64,000 bases of DNA from Hirundichthys speculiger (lineage: Eukaryota; Chordata; Actinopteri; Beloniformes; Exocoetidae): positions 744,001-808,000 of the forward strand of contig JAGFBZ010000747.1 of the NCBI GenBank assembly GCA_018398805.1. Direction: 5' to 3'. A program made the position numbers and the translations under genes. The notes below the pieces were generated by a model. The model was given only the letters and a program-made list of their open reading frames with translations. It ran no database searches and was not told the origin of the DNA. The number at the start of each line of letters is the position of its first letter. The stretch's first letter is position 1. Positions 24,259 through 35,190 of this stretch are shown here, one piece after another.

Positions 24259-24544
24259 CTGCAGAGAAAATTAAAGCACAAACATTTCAGTTTTCGCTCT
24301 GCAAAAACATCTAGCTAAAATACATAAAATTAAGACCAAATTGCAGGCGACAGTTGCTCAATTATCTCTCCATGTTGCAAGATATTTCTACTTGACAATG
24401 AATCTTGTTTCTAGTTTGGACCTGATCGGCGTTCAAGTAAATAATTCTGACTCTTCGATCAGTTTACTTATGAACAGACTTGCTACAGCGAGTAGCAAGT
24501 CTGTAACAATAAGTCTCAATAACAAGTGAAAGGCACTGAGAATG

Positions 24545-25740
24545 AAGCTATTTCTTTTTAACTGTTATGTTTATTAAGGGTTTTTTTCCATAAACACAAA
24601 AAAAAACATAATCAACAAGAAAATACAACAAACATAAGATGTAACAACAACATTCATGGCGGTGGGTTTCCACATTTTACATACTTAGATTTATATATTG
24701 TACAGTTACATGTCTTTCTGAGTATCATATAACACCCATTTCGTCCACTTTGTGGTGAAAATTTCTTTCTTAAGTCGAAGATGGTAGGTTATTTTCTCCA
24801 TATGGTAAATTTCCCTTACAATCCCTCGCCACTGTTCTCTAGCAGGAGATTCAGCCTTATACCAGTTTCTTGTTATTGTCTTAATGTTGCAATCAACAAT
24901 ATCTTGAGTATATATCTATCATTTCCAGTTACATTCTCAGTCATCTTTCCAAGATACATTGTTTTGCTTTCATTTGGTATTTCATATCCCAGAATCTCTT
25001 TAATTGTGGCCCTGATCGTCCCAAAAGGAGCACAGTCTGAGAAAATATGCTCTTCTTTATTCCCACCTGTCCGCCAGAATGGTTGCTCTGTAGCACTTTC
25101 TCTGCTTTTTATATTAGCTGTAATGAAGAAACGGGTCAAATTTTTCCATCCAAATTCCCTCCATATTTGCCAGTTTGTAGTAGTGTGTGGAACTTCACAC
25201 ATTTCAAGCCACTCCTTGGGGGTGATGTCAATGCCAAGCTAATCTGTTGTGGCACCGGTACAATCCCTGAGATTTGGGTCTAATGTAGACACCACCTTGA
25301 TCTTTGACCCGTTACATACTTTTATTAGCACTTCTATCATTCCATTCATTATTTTTGGGCACCCTATTTCCTTTAGGGTTGAAGGTATCTAAAAAAAATC
25401 CTCATTTTTTAATCCATACGTTTCTTTAAGGTCCTGAAAAGACATTATATTTCCATTCTTTAATACTGTACATATGGCAGTGAATCCCTTCCTTTCCCAA
25501 TTTCTATATGTCGTGTCAATCAAATTTGGCTTGAAACTTTCATCATATGCAATCCAGCTCAATAATCTCACTTCCCTCTCCAGTTTGTGGCGTTTAAAGA
25601 TATCAGCCCAGATAGTCAGTGTGTGAGAGGTTATTGGATCTAGCAACTTTTTGAAGCTATTATTTCTTAAGTGTAGGTAGCTAAAAAAAAGGTAAAACTG
25701 GAACTCTGGGTATTGATGCTTGTTTGAGCGGTTCATTACT
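24545..25740 (-). mobile_element. L1-superfamily LINE ORF2 C-terminal remnant
   Basis: Two minus-strand frames resemble the end of L1-type ORF2. The frame 25389-25736 has LDPITSHTLTIWADIFKRHK, WIAYDESFKPNLID and ERKGFTAICTV. The frame 24873-25202 has FWRTGGNKEEHIFSDCAPF and DRYILKILLIATL. Further fragments run to about 24560 next to an A-rich stretch (24596-24605). It is 5'-truncated and full of shifts and stops. The L1 assignment rests on this weak family likeness. Confidence 0.6.
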
Positions 25741-25793
25741 TTATTTAGGAATTTCTGGCTAATTGAGGCATAAAAGACATATTCATTATAAAT

Positions 25794-26021
25794 TTAAGAG
25801 TATTCCATGGACTCGATAAGTACATTATATTTATAACTTTCCAGATCTAAGCTTTTAAATCTCAAAAATTCACCAATTTGTAATGTGAATTGTGTGGCTG
25901 TTAGCGGCAGAGTACTGTTTAAAAACACTTCAAAAACAGGATTTTCACTTGACATGATGGCTAAAGGCACCCACTGCTGTAGGAAAAAAACAATAAATAA
26001 CCCCGTATTATTTTTAACCAC
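25794..26021 (-). other. unrecognised frame with exon-like acceptor in nrros intron
   Basis: A 75-residue frame whose body follows a pyrimidine tract and AG (TTTTTTTCCTACAG on the minus strand). It contains the phrase SSENPVFEVFLNSTLPLTAT and ends in a stop. No family is recognised. It may be an extra L1 piece, a lost exon or chance. Confidence 0.2.
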
Positions 26022-26215
26022 CTGGTGACTACAATATCTAAGTAAGACTGAGGATCAATTAATATATCAAGACTTGACAATTACCAGATTTCAGTGAATT
26101 TTAATATCCATTTCCATGCACAGAGGTCACACATACATCTCAGCAGATCGATGAAGACTGACCAAGAGCATCAGTAGTACAACTGTTTTAACAGGACACG
26201 CCAGGATACATCAGA

Positions 26216-26577
26216 TTAGCCATTCCCAAACTTCAGAATAACAAGGCCCAATCTGAAATGTGAAAAATCTCTGCAGCCCACGCAAACCTTTAGTCACAAC
26301 TGTGATCAATATACAGGACGAGGAACCATGATCCGCTATTAATGTAAGGGGTCAACAAATAAGGTGACAGTAGAATAACGCTTAACTGTTTTTTTTTTTA
26401 TTACTTCTTAATGTTTTCTTAATCATGTCATGAATATCTTACACTAATTAAAAACATATTTTAAAAAGATCTAGGATTTAAAACGTATTTAGTGAATTTT
26501 AATGACCTCTCACGGCCCACCTGCAGTACCGCGGTGGCCCACCAGGGGCCGCGGCCCACACTTTGGGACTCACTGCA
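26216..26577 (-). mobile_element. hAT-type MITE family K, copy 1
   Basis: The inverse of the element at 43076-43463: ends AGCCATTCCCAAAC and TTTGGGACTCACTG, with CCACCAGGGGCCGCGGCCCA near the right end. No transposase. The flanking 8-mers do not match convincingly. Confidence 0.65.
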
Positions 26578-26819
26578 CGAGACAAAACATATGTGGCAGC
26601 AGAAACGACATCTTACAGCTGTGTAGGGCATGTGGGAACTAAAGGTATTAAATATAAAACATGGCTGCAGAAACTGAGTTCACACACTGAAATGGTTACA
26701 CGATAACAAAGCACTAAAGAATATTTAATTTCCATCAAACACTGGGATGAATGTGTCTTTACCATCTTTAAGTTGGATTTATTTTAGAAAGATTTGTTTA
26801 AAATTATTGTGCTGACGTC

Positions 26820-27863
26820 TGAAATTTCTTCTGAAACTTTAACAAAGTTTCACGCCCCCATGTTTGTTGTGGTTAGTGCTGTGCTGCAGGCTGCATTCAA
26901 GGTGTAACGTAAATTCCTACGTTCCCTCGTTTGCTAGTCGTTCTTTCAGCCTTTTCTATTTTGTTCTTTTTTTTATGTGTAACATGAGGGAAAATACTGC
27001 GAATATCAATTAAAGTCAGCAACTACCAAAATTATGACCGAGTTAACGAGTTGTTTTCTGGCATGAGGGGGTATTCTTGATTTTCCTGATTGAGTATTTG
27101 TTTTTCTGATTATACTGACATCACTTGAACATACCATTCACTCCCAGTCATTCAAGGCTCAGAGGGAGCGAGACACTGCCGTGTTGACAAAAATATATAT
27201 GTTATTGGGCTATTCGTCATGATATCGGACTTATCGGGATGACGTCATAATTTACTGTTATCAGCCCGATAGTTATCGTGCATCCCTACGGGCGTGCATC
27301 TCTCATCTAAAGCTTTCATGAGATTAAAAAAAAAACCAAACTACTGAACCTCATTTACTTTAATTAAAGGTATTAATTTGAATGGAACCACAAGCCAAAA
27401 TCCTTTAAACGTATTTTCTTTGTTACGTTGGAGTGCTCTTTTTCAGTTTATTTACACTGACAAGTCTAACTTTTGTCAGTACATTATGCACTCTGCATTA
27501 TTTTTTATTATCATTTAGGAATTCATTTTTTCAGTTAGTAATTCTGATGCATGTATTTCCATCAGTTCAAGGAGCCTTTATTTTTTATATCAGTCAGTAA
27601 TGAACCTTATTTAAGTTGATGTGAGATATCAAATAGGTTTGTTTGATAGCTTTATAAAAATGTTTGAGAGGCTTGCCAATAGTTTTTCACTGTAAAAAAT
27701 AAATATTTCTTCATTATAAGAGTCAAACAGTTTTTGGTTTTGTTCATAGTATTGATGTAATGATCTTAGGTATATGTGTGTGTTATTGGTTATTGGTATT
27801 GGCCTTTAGGAGCTGAAAGTTATCGGTTATCAGTTTAAAAAAACAGTTATCGTGCATCCCTAT
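26820..27863. mobile_element. hAT-type MITE family H, copy 2, internally rearranged
   Basis: The left half (about 26820-27292) is the reverse complement of the left part of copy 1. Its terminal repeat (AGTTATCGTGCATCCCTA) therefore lies in the middle of the element. From about 27296 the right half follows in normal orientation up to the second terminus at 27863. The junction lies within ACGGGCGTGCATCTCTC. It also contains an uninterrupted version of the Gypsy target (GATCTTAGGTATATG, about 27768). Confidence 0.7.
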
Positions 27864-28062
27864 GTAATACAGTGTGAAGGCACATACAGGGGAGGATATA
27901 TTGCTCATTCTTGGGATCACTGTGAATGCACAGCTGAATAGTGGAGGCAGAATGAATGCATCTTTGTAGCACAATTGGTGTATGAAAGTGGTTTTTGAGA
28001 CTTTTTTGGCTTAATTGTGTTAAAATTTAGTTTAAAGCTCTCTCAAAGTGTTGCTGAGACAG

Positions 28063-28258
28063 GCCCCTGGGTAGCCCTGTGGTTTAAGCAGGCGGCCCAT
28101 GTATGGAAGCTGCAGTCCTCCTGCAGTGGTCGCAGGTTTGATGCCCAGCCTGCAACCCTTTGCTGCGTGTTTCCCCATACTCTTGCTGCCCCTCCTTCCC
28201 ATCTGTCTCCACTGTACATTAAGGCCACTAGAACCAAAAAAAAAAAAAAAAAAAATTT
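28063..28258 (+). mobile_element. tRNA-derived SINE, copy 1
   Basis: The head has a degenerate A box (TGGTTTAAGCAGG) and B box (GGTTTGATGCCC). The tail TACATTAAGGCCACTAGAACC is followed by A20. The better-preserved copy on the other strand at 44610-44797 has a B box close to the GTTCGATTCC consensus. Confidence 0.75.
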
Positions 28259-29316
28259 AAGAAAAAAGATTTACTAAGACGATCTCAGCATTCTCAAGCT
28301 GGGCTACAGCTCTGCTTTCTCTTCTCCACACAGTCACTTCAAGGTGGAACACTGAGCATCAGTGCAGCTAGTGAAAGTTCAAAAGCAGAGGTTTGAGGTT
28401 GATGTGCAGCTGATATGCCTCTGTAGTGCTAGAGCAGGCAATCACAGAGGCAGACTGGCGTGTGTGAAAGGGTAATCCAGGATAGCAGAACAGACTGCTG
28501 CTAGCAGCGATGCTACAGCAGCGATGCTACAGCGGCTCAGCCAACGGGCCCATGTGGATTTTTCTTTCTTTTTTTGCCTGAATCACCAGAGGGGAACAGC
28601 TATGGCTTTACAAGAACTTCTCACTTTTTTTTTAAGGCTTGATATTAACTGACTGACATCATCATGAGTCATGTTTAGAGTTTTCCCAACTCTTTATGTA
28701 CTGCTGGTTTTCTCTTGGTGCTTACCAGCACTTTTTAACACTAACCTAATATAATTAATGGAATTTTCCAGTTTAAACAAACTGACTTTTTTTGTCTGTA
28801 CTTATTTCCTGGCCATCAGTCTTTTCTCATTATGATTGGTAAAGTCTAAATTGAACAATTATTTTGTAACATTTCTGTGGATCAGATTAGTTTAAGAATA
28901 ATCCCACATGAGAAGAATTTGTGACTTTAAAGACAAACCATACATACATTCACACGAAAGGAAAGAAAATTAATTTGTACTTCTTTTTTTTGCTGACAGA
29001 AGAAATATTTCAGGATTTGTTTCATTTCAAGTCATCTAGCTCTTTCTCCTTTTAGGGGTCATCATTGTGTAACAGTGGAGCTTTTATCACTTTTTAATAT
29101 TGCTCTTGCTTCTCATGAAACCACACACAAGCAGAGGAGCTTTTAACCTGTTATTTTTTCACCACTCTGACAGCAAATGTTGCTCTAAAATCTCAGTGTA
29201 GTTTTCTACATTATTGTTGCCTTCACAGAGGTGTAAATGAACCAAGCACTCATAAAACCTGATCCTATTACAACTATTGCTCTTTTCATCTTTCAGAGCA
29301 CCGGGTGCCCATTTCT

Positions 29317-29367
29317 TGTAAAAAAAAAAAAAAAAAAAAAAAAGGAAAAGAAAAAGAAGAAAAAAAA
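29317..29367 (+). repeat. A-rich tract
   Basis: Pure A run followed by interrupted A/G, possibly an old retrotransposon tail. No element body recognised before it. Confidence 0.8.
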
Positions 29368-30221
29368 GATCAGTGATACTAATTTTTCTGACCACAATAA
29401 ACTTTTCTACCGTGTGGTGGTCCATCCCAGAAGCCCCCCAGACCCAGAAGTACCAACGTCATCTCTGAACAGGGTTAACATTGTCAGGGCCTTTTAATCC
29501 CTTAACTGCATGGTTTTAGAAGCTATTTATGGGGACTGGGGTGACTGGACACTGTGGGTTTCCAGTTAGTGATTCCATTTTACATTCTAGATTTTATATA
29601 AACTAAGTTGAATTTCACCCATCCTGGTTTTATTTTATTTTATTTTTCTTAATGTGTTGCCAAGCTGTAATGTATGTATACGGTATTAACAAATACAATG
29701 AAGCTGGAAAGACAAAATCTGAAATATCTGGGATTCATAACGCCTGCAAATAAAACTTCTTTTTAAGTTAACATTTTCAAAACCATCCCAACTCTTTCAG
29801 ATTCAGGATTGCACCTTTTTCTAGTTGAGTATCACATACATCAAAAACAAATCTGTACTAACAACTTCGAACAAACTTTTACTTCTTCCAGTCAACCCTC
29901 ACTTCATTTCATTATGGTTTATTTCTCACCATCATGCTCTGTTTTTTCCCATTTAATCTGTTTTGTTATTGTAATTAAAATCTATTTCATTTCATTATTT
30001 TGCTACAATGGATTTATCATGTGTATAATTTGCAGTTTTTGTTTTGATATGATAATTCACTGGCTTATTTTACTATCTTATCTAATGCACCAGTCTCAAA
30101 TGAAAAACCTAGATGCTTTGGGCTCTTGGACGAGAGCGTAAACCTCCATGTGTGCGATGGAAACTGTATGTGATGATCTCTGATGATGGAGATGGAGCTG
30201 AAGGAAAGAAAAAGCTCTTAC

Positions 30222-30323
30222 CAGCTGACAGGGGCTCTGATGTGGATGACTGGAAACAGAGGTCAGGACTCTCCAGATGAGCAACAAGCCGAGCAGGACT
30301 GGAGGGAGCTGGTGGACTGGCAT
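30222..30323 (-). CDS. nrros: NRROS signal-peptide exon (residues 1-34)
   Basis: ATG at 30323-30321 opens a 34-codon exon whose product starts MPVHQLPPVLLGLLLIWRVL, a typical signal peptide. It ends PCQL just before the donor GTAAGA (GT at 30221-30220). The exon ends in phase 0 and the large exon begins in phase 0. The joined reading ...PCQL + VQRTALC restores the cysteine pair of an LRRNT cap (Cys32 and Cys41), like the C-x-L-V pattern I recall in human NRROS. Total length is 684 residues against about 692 in human. A pyrimidine-rich stretch ending in AG at about 30339-30338 may be the acceptor of this exon. Confidence 0.85.
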
Positions 30324-31036
30324 TTTATCATCTCACTCTTCAGGAGAGGACAGAAGGACAGAAGGATGAGTCTCTGGATAGTTGCTGACTGATGTCTACA
30401 CTTTCAAATTAGTCATATTTTACACCTCATATCAAAAAACTGATTAATGTACGCTTATATGATATATGAAACTGCATGAAAACGCGGGAAAATCACTTTC
30501 TTCAGCCCGTGAGGACTATCAGATGAGAAAAACTGAAGTGTTGATGCAAATCTGAAAGATGCCAGATGGAAATATTTTTTAACTTTTCTTACTGTAAATA
30601 ACATAAATGCAGATTTTTCTGGTTTTTATGTGGTAATCTTATTCAGACTCTTTCTGTAGGACATAAAGGATGTGCTTTCATTACATTTCTCACGGAGTGG
30701 GACTAAAATCCTCACATGGCTGGACTCCTCTGCTCTGCCTGTCCATGAGGCTGCACCATATTTGACTTTTACAATATCAGGATCCTGGTTTTGTCTCATG
30801 AGAAAGTAAAGCTTTGCTGAAACGTCCATAATTTCTTCTTGAGAAACTGTGACGCATGCTGAATACAGAGTTTTTTTGTTCCTTTTTGAGTTGCACGCAT
30901 GCATGTAACAAATGTTGTTAATGCTGACATGTCCACGTAGAGATAAACTCTTTTTATTTTGGTTGTCTAATCTTTGCTATCGTGCTGTAATGTGGTCCGT
31001 ATAAATAGCTCATTCTCAACACCCTCGCTCTCAACT

Positions 31037-31135
31037 GCTGCGTACAACATTTGCCTCAGATGTTGTACGCAGCAGTTGAGGCAAATGTTGTACGCAGCAG
31101 TACAACATTTGCCTCAACATTTGCCTCAGATGTTG
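31037..31135. repeat. compound palindrome / fold-back
   Basis: The motif ACTGCTGCGTACAACATTTG and its exact inverse alternate several times in about 100 bp, with pieces CAACATTTGCCTCA repeated directly. The segment can fold into alternative long hairpins. Confidence 0.85.
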
Positions 31136-31193
31136 ACAGCTCTCTAGAAAATATCTTGCTTGTCTGAACATCTTTCACGGTACAATCTGATAC

Positions 31194-31244
31194 CCTGTAA
31201 AGCTCATATCACATCATACCCTGTAAAGCTCATATCACATCAGG
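31194..31244. repeat. 26-bp tandem duplication
   Basis: ATACCCTGTAAAGCTCATAT plus CACATC occurs twice in succession. Confidence 0.9.
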
Positions 31245-31458
31245 ATCACAGCATATTATTTCATTCTTAACTCTCAGAAGCAAAGGTTGCTTTCATGACA
31301 ACTGTCACAGTCCCACATCTGTACAGCATGCTGAAAGGCATTTCATTCAGGAGTCTAACTCAACTCCAACAAAGACTAAACTTTTTTCTTTTTTAAATCC
31401 AGTGTTCTTAATTTTGCCTTTTATCTCTGAGTATCAGTGCAACACTGCGTGTACTTAC

Positions 31459-31720
31459 ACAGGTGGTTAGGTGTGGATCTCCAAGGCCACTGATGGTTGA
31501 TCCCCTGACCATATCGCTGGTTGGCTCGCCGTTGCAGAGGGTTTTCTCATGAGCCTGAGGTTCAGCTGTGCTCCTCCGCTCTGACTGAAACACTGATGCC
31601 CCTTTTGACTCTTGGCGGAAGCTAGAAGAGCAACGGAAGCCGAGTCACATGGACCAGCTGCAGTCACACTGGGGCTCCAGCCCAGGGCCACAGGAAGACG
31701 AGAGCGTGATCAGCAGCACT
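31459..31720 (-). other. nrros: candidate nrros 5'UTR exon
   Basis: On the minus strand a strong donor GTAAGTAC begins at 31458, 1.1 kb before the signal-peptide exon. The preceding 260 bp are relatively GC-rich and repeat-free. No signal peptide or long frame is found, so it would be noncoding leader. The start is not defined. Support is the splice site, the strand and the position only. Confidence 0.35.
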
Positions 31721-33722
31721 CAGCCAGGACGCTGCACGCTCCTCTTCTTCTTCTTCTTTTTTTATCTTCACAACATCACAACAGTCGTGTCGATCTGCAG
31801 GTAGCTCAGCCTGGCAGCACAACTGCCACCACAAAAACCCAGCGAGAACACACCCTTCACACCCTCCGCTCTTTCTGATCAGTCAAGCTACTAGAGAGGA
31901 AACCACTCAACACATTCACACCCTTCCTGCCTGGTTTTCGGCCTGTCACAGAAACATATACTGTATGTGTACTTACTCAGTGATCTGCATGGAGAAATAC
32001 CCCCCCCCCCACCCACCCCCCACCCCCAGGGTCACGGTGCCTCTGGTCCGGTCCACACACACAGGAAACTGAAGACATTTTCAATTGCACAAATCCGACA
32101 ATGTTGTTTATGGTTTTACTTTAGAAACTATAACAGAACAATATTTAACAGAAGCCAAACGCCTTCTCCATACACTGTGTTTTGTGCAGCAAATAATTCA
32201 GAGAAGCTTTGTTTTGTATTCTTTTAAAGCTCAGCTGTTAGCTTTAGTCTCCTCTGTAGTCACCAATAAGTGCAAGAATAAGGAATTAGGAATCAGGAAG
32301 TGATGGTACTGCCCTTGAAGGGTTCATTTGTGAGTAAATCCTTCCTGTTTTTACACAGGACATGACCAGCTCTCACTTCTGACTCTTATATAAGCTTGAA
32401 TGGCAGTAATATGAACCTATGAGAGAGCGAGCATACAGCGAAGTCAGTGAGACCAGGCGCTTTGGTTTTATCTGCTGCTCACACAAAATATAGGGCAAGA
32501 AATCTAACTCTTACAGAGGCCAGTTCAAACATCCACCAACAAACGTCCTCGCTGTCATTTTCTATTATCAACAAAATTCACTTATAATATGGAGCAGAGT
32601 GAAGAACGGACAATCACACATCCTCATTCAGGTATACAGTTTGGATCAGGATAAATACTTTAAGAAAAAAGGCCTTATCAGGTCTTAAAATCAAGCCAGT
32701 ACAGCTTTAAGTATGTATAACTTGTTTTTTTTATGATGTTATCTGTCTCTTCCATCTTTGTGAAGCAGCTTCAGCCCACTCGTTCAGCGTAATTAGTCTA
32801 GTTCAGTGGAGTTTCTGGGGCTTCGTTTGTGCACAGCTCTGTCAGTACCCCAGCACAGTATTTCTACCAGCTTGAGCTTTGAACTTTAACTAAATCATTC
32901 CAGTAATTAACTCTTTTACATGATTTGCTGGTCTGCTTGGGCTAACTGACGCTGAAACAGTATTCAGCTTCAGGTAAACTGTCGGACAGACGGCCTCACG
33001 CTTTACTCCAGAATAATCTGATAGACGGAAGAGTTCAAACGTTCCCAGGTCCTGAAACTGCAAAACTAAGTCCAAATCATGACTCCTCCACCTCCGTGCT
33101 TGTATTTCTTGTTAAATAAAAATGGCATGATGTGTGTCATCATCATGTTAACTCCTCCTGTGATTCAGAAATGCTTATGGCAAGGCTTTTTGGGCTGTAA
33201 AAGTATTTGCAAAACACGCAGAGACAACTGTTGCCCTCTTGTGGAATAATAGAGATATTAATTTCTTTATTGTTTCAATCAAAAGATCTCTAAGTCACAT
33301 TTTGTCAAATATTGTTCTATTACAAGGTTTTATTATAGCTTGAAATTAATCTTTTGAAATACTTGTAGGCAGAATACATAAACTAAACACAAAAGGTAGG
33401 GAAATATATGTTTGCTATTCCTTTGTTGTGACAATGCTTCATGGCAATAACTCTCATCCTGTTGGAAAGCCTGATTAGAAGGTTTTTGGCACATCTGGGT
33501 CCAACATCTGGGTATCTGGGTCCAACCCACATACTCAGCCCTGCTGCTCATCCCACAAACACATGTTCCTGACACATGTGGCACCATTTCAAACAGGCCT
33601 TCCAACGCTCTATTTATTGCCAAGAAGCATTGTGATAACAACAACAAAAAAAATCTGTAAAACAAAAATTTCCTTACTTTTTCTGCCTAGTTTATAATCT
33701 ACAGAAACTGGTTGAATATATG
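31721..33722. other. upstream flank of nrros, no gene recognised
   Basis: Low-complexity C tract at 31989-32030 and a TTC-rich run near 31745. The rest has no recognised repeat or exon, apart from a weak DNA-transposon-like stretch near 33330-33700. Confidence 0.5.
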
Positions 33723-34161
33723 TGTGACAGTATGGGGTCCTGTCACTATACCTCCGATTGATCACGTGTCCTGGCTACTTGGCCAACAGGATATCCCTTG
33801 GTCAGCATGCATGACTTTCACCCGGGAGTCTTGGGATCAAATCCCACCCGGGCCCTCCATAGTGTTCACCTTGCCACATTCTGGCGTTGTCGGCAGGATC
33901 CATGTGACAGTCCATGGATTGAAAAATTGTGTGTGGCAGCCTGTGCGGTTTATGCAACCACGAGGACGTGCTTGCATAAAGAGGGGGAGAGATGTGACAG
34001 TGTGGGGTCCTGTCACTATACCTCCGATTCATCACGTGTCCTGGCTACTTGGCCAACGGGATATCCCTTTGGCTGACTGGTCAGCATGCGTGACTTTCAC
34101 CCGGGAGTCTTGGGATCAAATCCCGCCCAGGCCCTCCGTAGTGTTCACCTTGCCACATATG
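33723..34161. repeat. 270-bp tandem repeat (1.6 units) with tRNA-like module
   Basis: Unit 1 is 33723-33992. Unit 2 starts at 33993 with the same TGTGACAG(T)GTGGGGTCC and ends near 34161. Each unit starts TGTGACAG and includes GGTCAGCATGCRTGACTTTC followed by TTGGGATCAAATCCC, resembling the D-arm, anticodon arm and T-arm (B box) of a tRNA. Starts with TG and an end at CCACA also fit partial LTRs. Not a functional tRNA gene: the acceptor stem is missing. Confidence 0.6.
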
Positions 34162-34167
34162 TAATAG

Positions 34168-34770
34168 ACAGACCCGTCAAACTCAAGGCCAGTGGGCCAA
34201 ATCCGGCCCACAACCTCATTTCATCCGTATTTATGTATTATGTACTTAAAACACTACTGCTAGAGACGTACATGGAGCACAACAACATGTCCCACAATAC
34301 CTCTTCATTCTAACCTTCATTTTACCTGTGCCGTGATGGCATTTACCCACTAGAGGGCAGTATCTCCAATTAAGCTTTCCTGCAACTATTTTGTGATTGT
34401 GTCATGCTTCAAAACAAAACTGTCCAAGAAAAGAAAAGCTTATGAAGAGGTAAGGCATTTAAGGAGAGAAAAGACACCTTTCTGCCTGATGGAAACAAGC
34501 TGGTATTTATGTTTTATTTTCGGGTTTGTTTTTTGTGTGACCTGACAGCTGATTTGTCTGTCAAGTTTCTGCAACATCTCCACAGTTGTAATGAATTTAT
34601 ACCTATTATTATCTACTATTACAAGTTCAATGCAGAGGCATCATGTAATATGATTTTTTCTTTTTAAGTAGATACATTTGAGCTGTCTTACAGTTGCTGT
34701 AAAAGCAGCTCTGTGACACTAACCATGATGCTGACGTGGCCCAGGATGAAATAGTCTGACAGCCCTGGCA
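34168..34770. mobile_element. hAT-like MITE (GTCAAACTCAAGGCC type)
   Basis: The left end GACCCGTCAAACTCAAGGCC is followed by GGGCCAAATCCGGCCCA. The right end GTCTGACAGCCCTGG is a diverged inverse. This resembles a widespread vertebrate hAT MITE class. Boundaries approximate. Confidence 0.45.
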
Positions 34771-35107
34771 TAGATCAGTCCAGTACTGCCGTTTCAAATA
34801 ACACAGACTATCTATGAATGGACATACTCAACTCAATTCTCTAATCAGAATAGAAAAAAAGTTCAATTAAAATAAAAACATTTGGAAGGACACTTCAAAA
34901 GAGTTTAAAAACTGAGGAACCAGAGTGATGCTGTGAGAGATTTAAATCAGCAGTTCCCTGATGTTATAAAGCAAATACTTGGGGAAATCAGTCTAGGAGG
35001 CAAACAACAAGTTGTCAGAGTGGTTAGAAAGGAAGGAGAAACTGTATTAACTGGAAGTACGGCAAAAAGACTTTCTGTGGAAGGTCTACTTTAAACTAGT
35101 GGTGGAT
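34771..35107. other. unassigned spacer
   Basis: No gene or repeat recognised. Confidence 0.5.
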
Positions 35108-35190
35108 TTGATTAGATGTACTTTATTCATCCCCCGAGGAAATTCAAAATGTTCCAAGAGCGAAATTTACATAGACAAGAGGAATAAACA
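35108..35190 (-). mobile_element. Rex1-type LINE 3' tail fragment
   Basis: GTACTTTATTCATCCCCCGAGGAAATTCA resembles the conserved tail next to the repeats of the Rex1 element at 15900. Only the last about 80 bp are present. Confidence 0.5.

Larger units (their letters stand above)
24259..30221 (-). other. nrros: nrros intron 2
   Basis: A 5.96-kb GT-AG intron between the signal-peptide exon and the main exon. It contains the L1-like remnant (24545-25740), a MITE (26216-26577), the rearranged family-H hAT copy (26820-27863), a SINE (28063-28258) and A-rich tracts. Sequence from 24300 to 24540 and from 28260 to 30220 shows nothing else recognisable. Confidence 0.85.

Noticed and set aside
31408..31593. 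coding first exon for nrros at 31459
   Set aside because: The frame would join in phase at a cysteine, but it has no signal peptide; the 30222-30323 exon does and fits better.
33798..34161. functional tRNA genes
   Set aside because: Only D- and T-arm-like pieces are present; no acceptor stem pairing was found.
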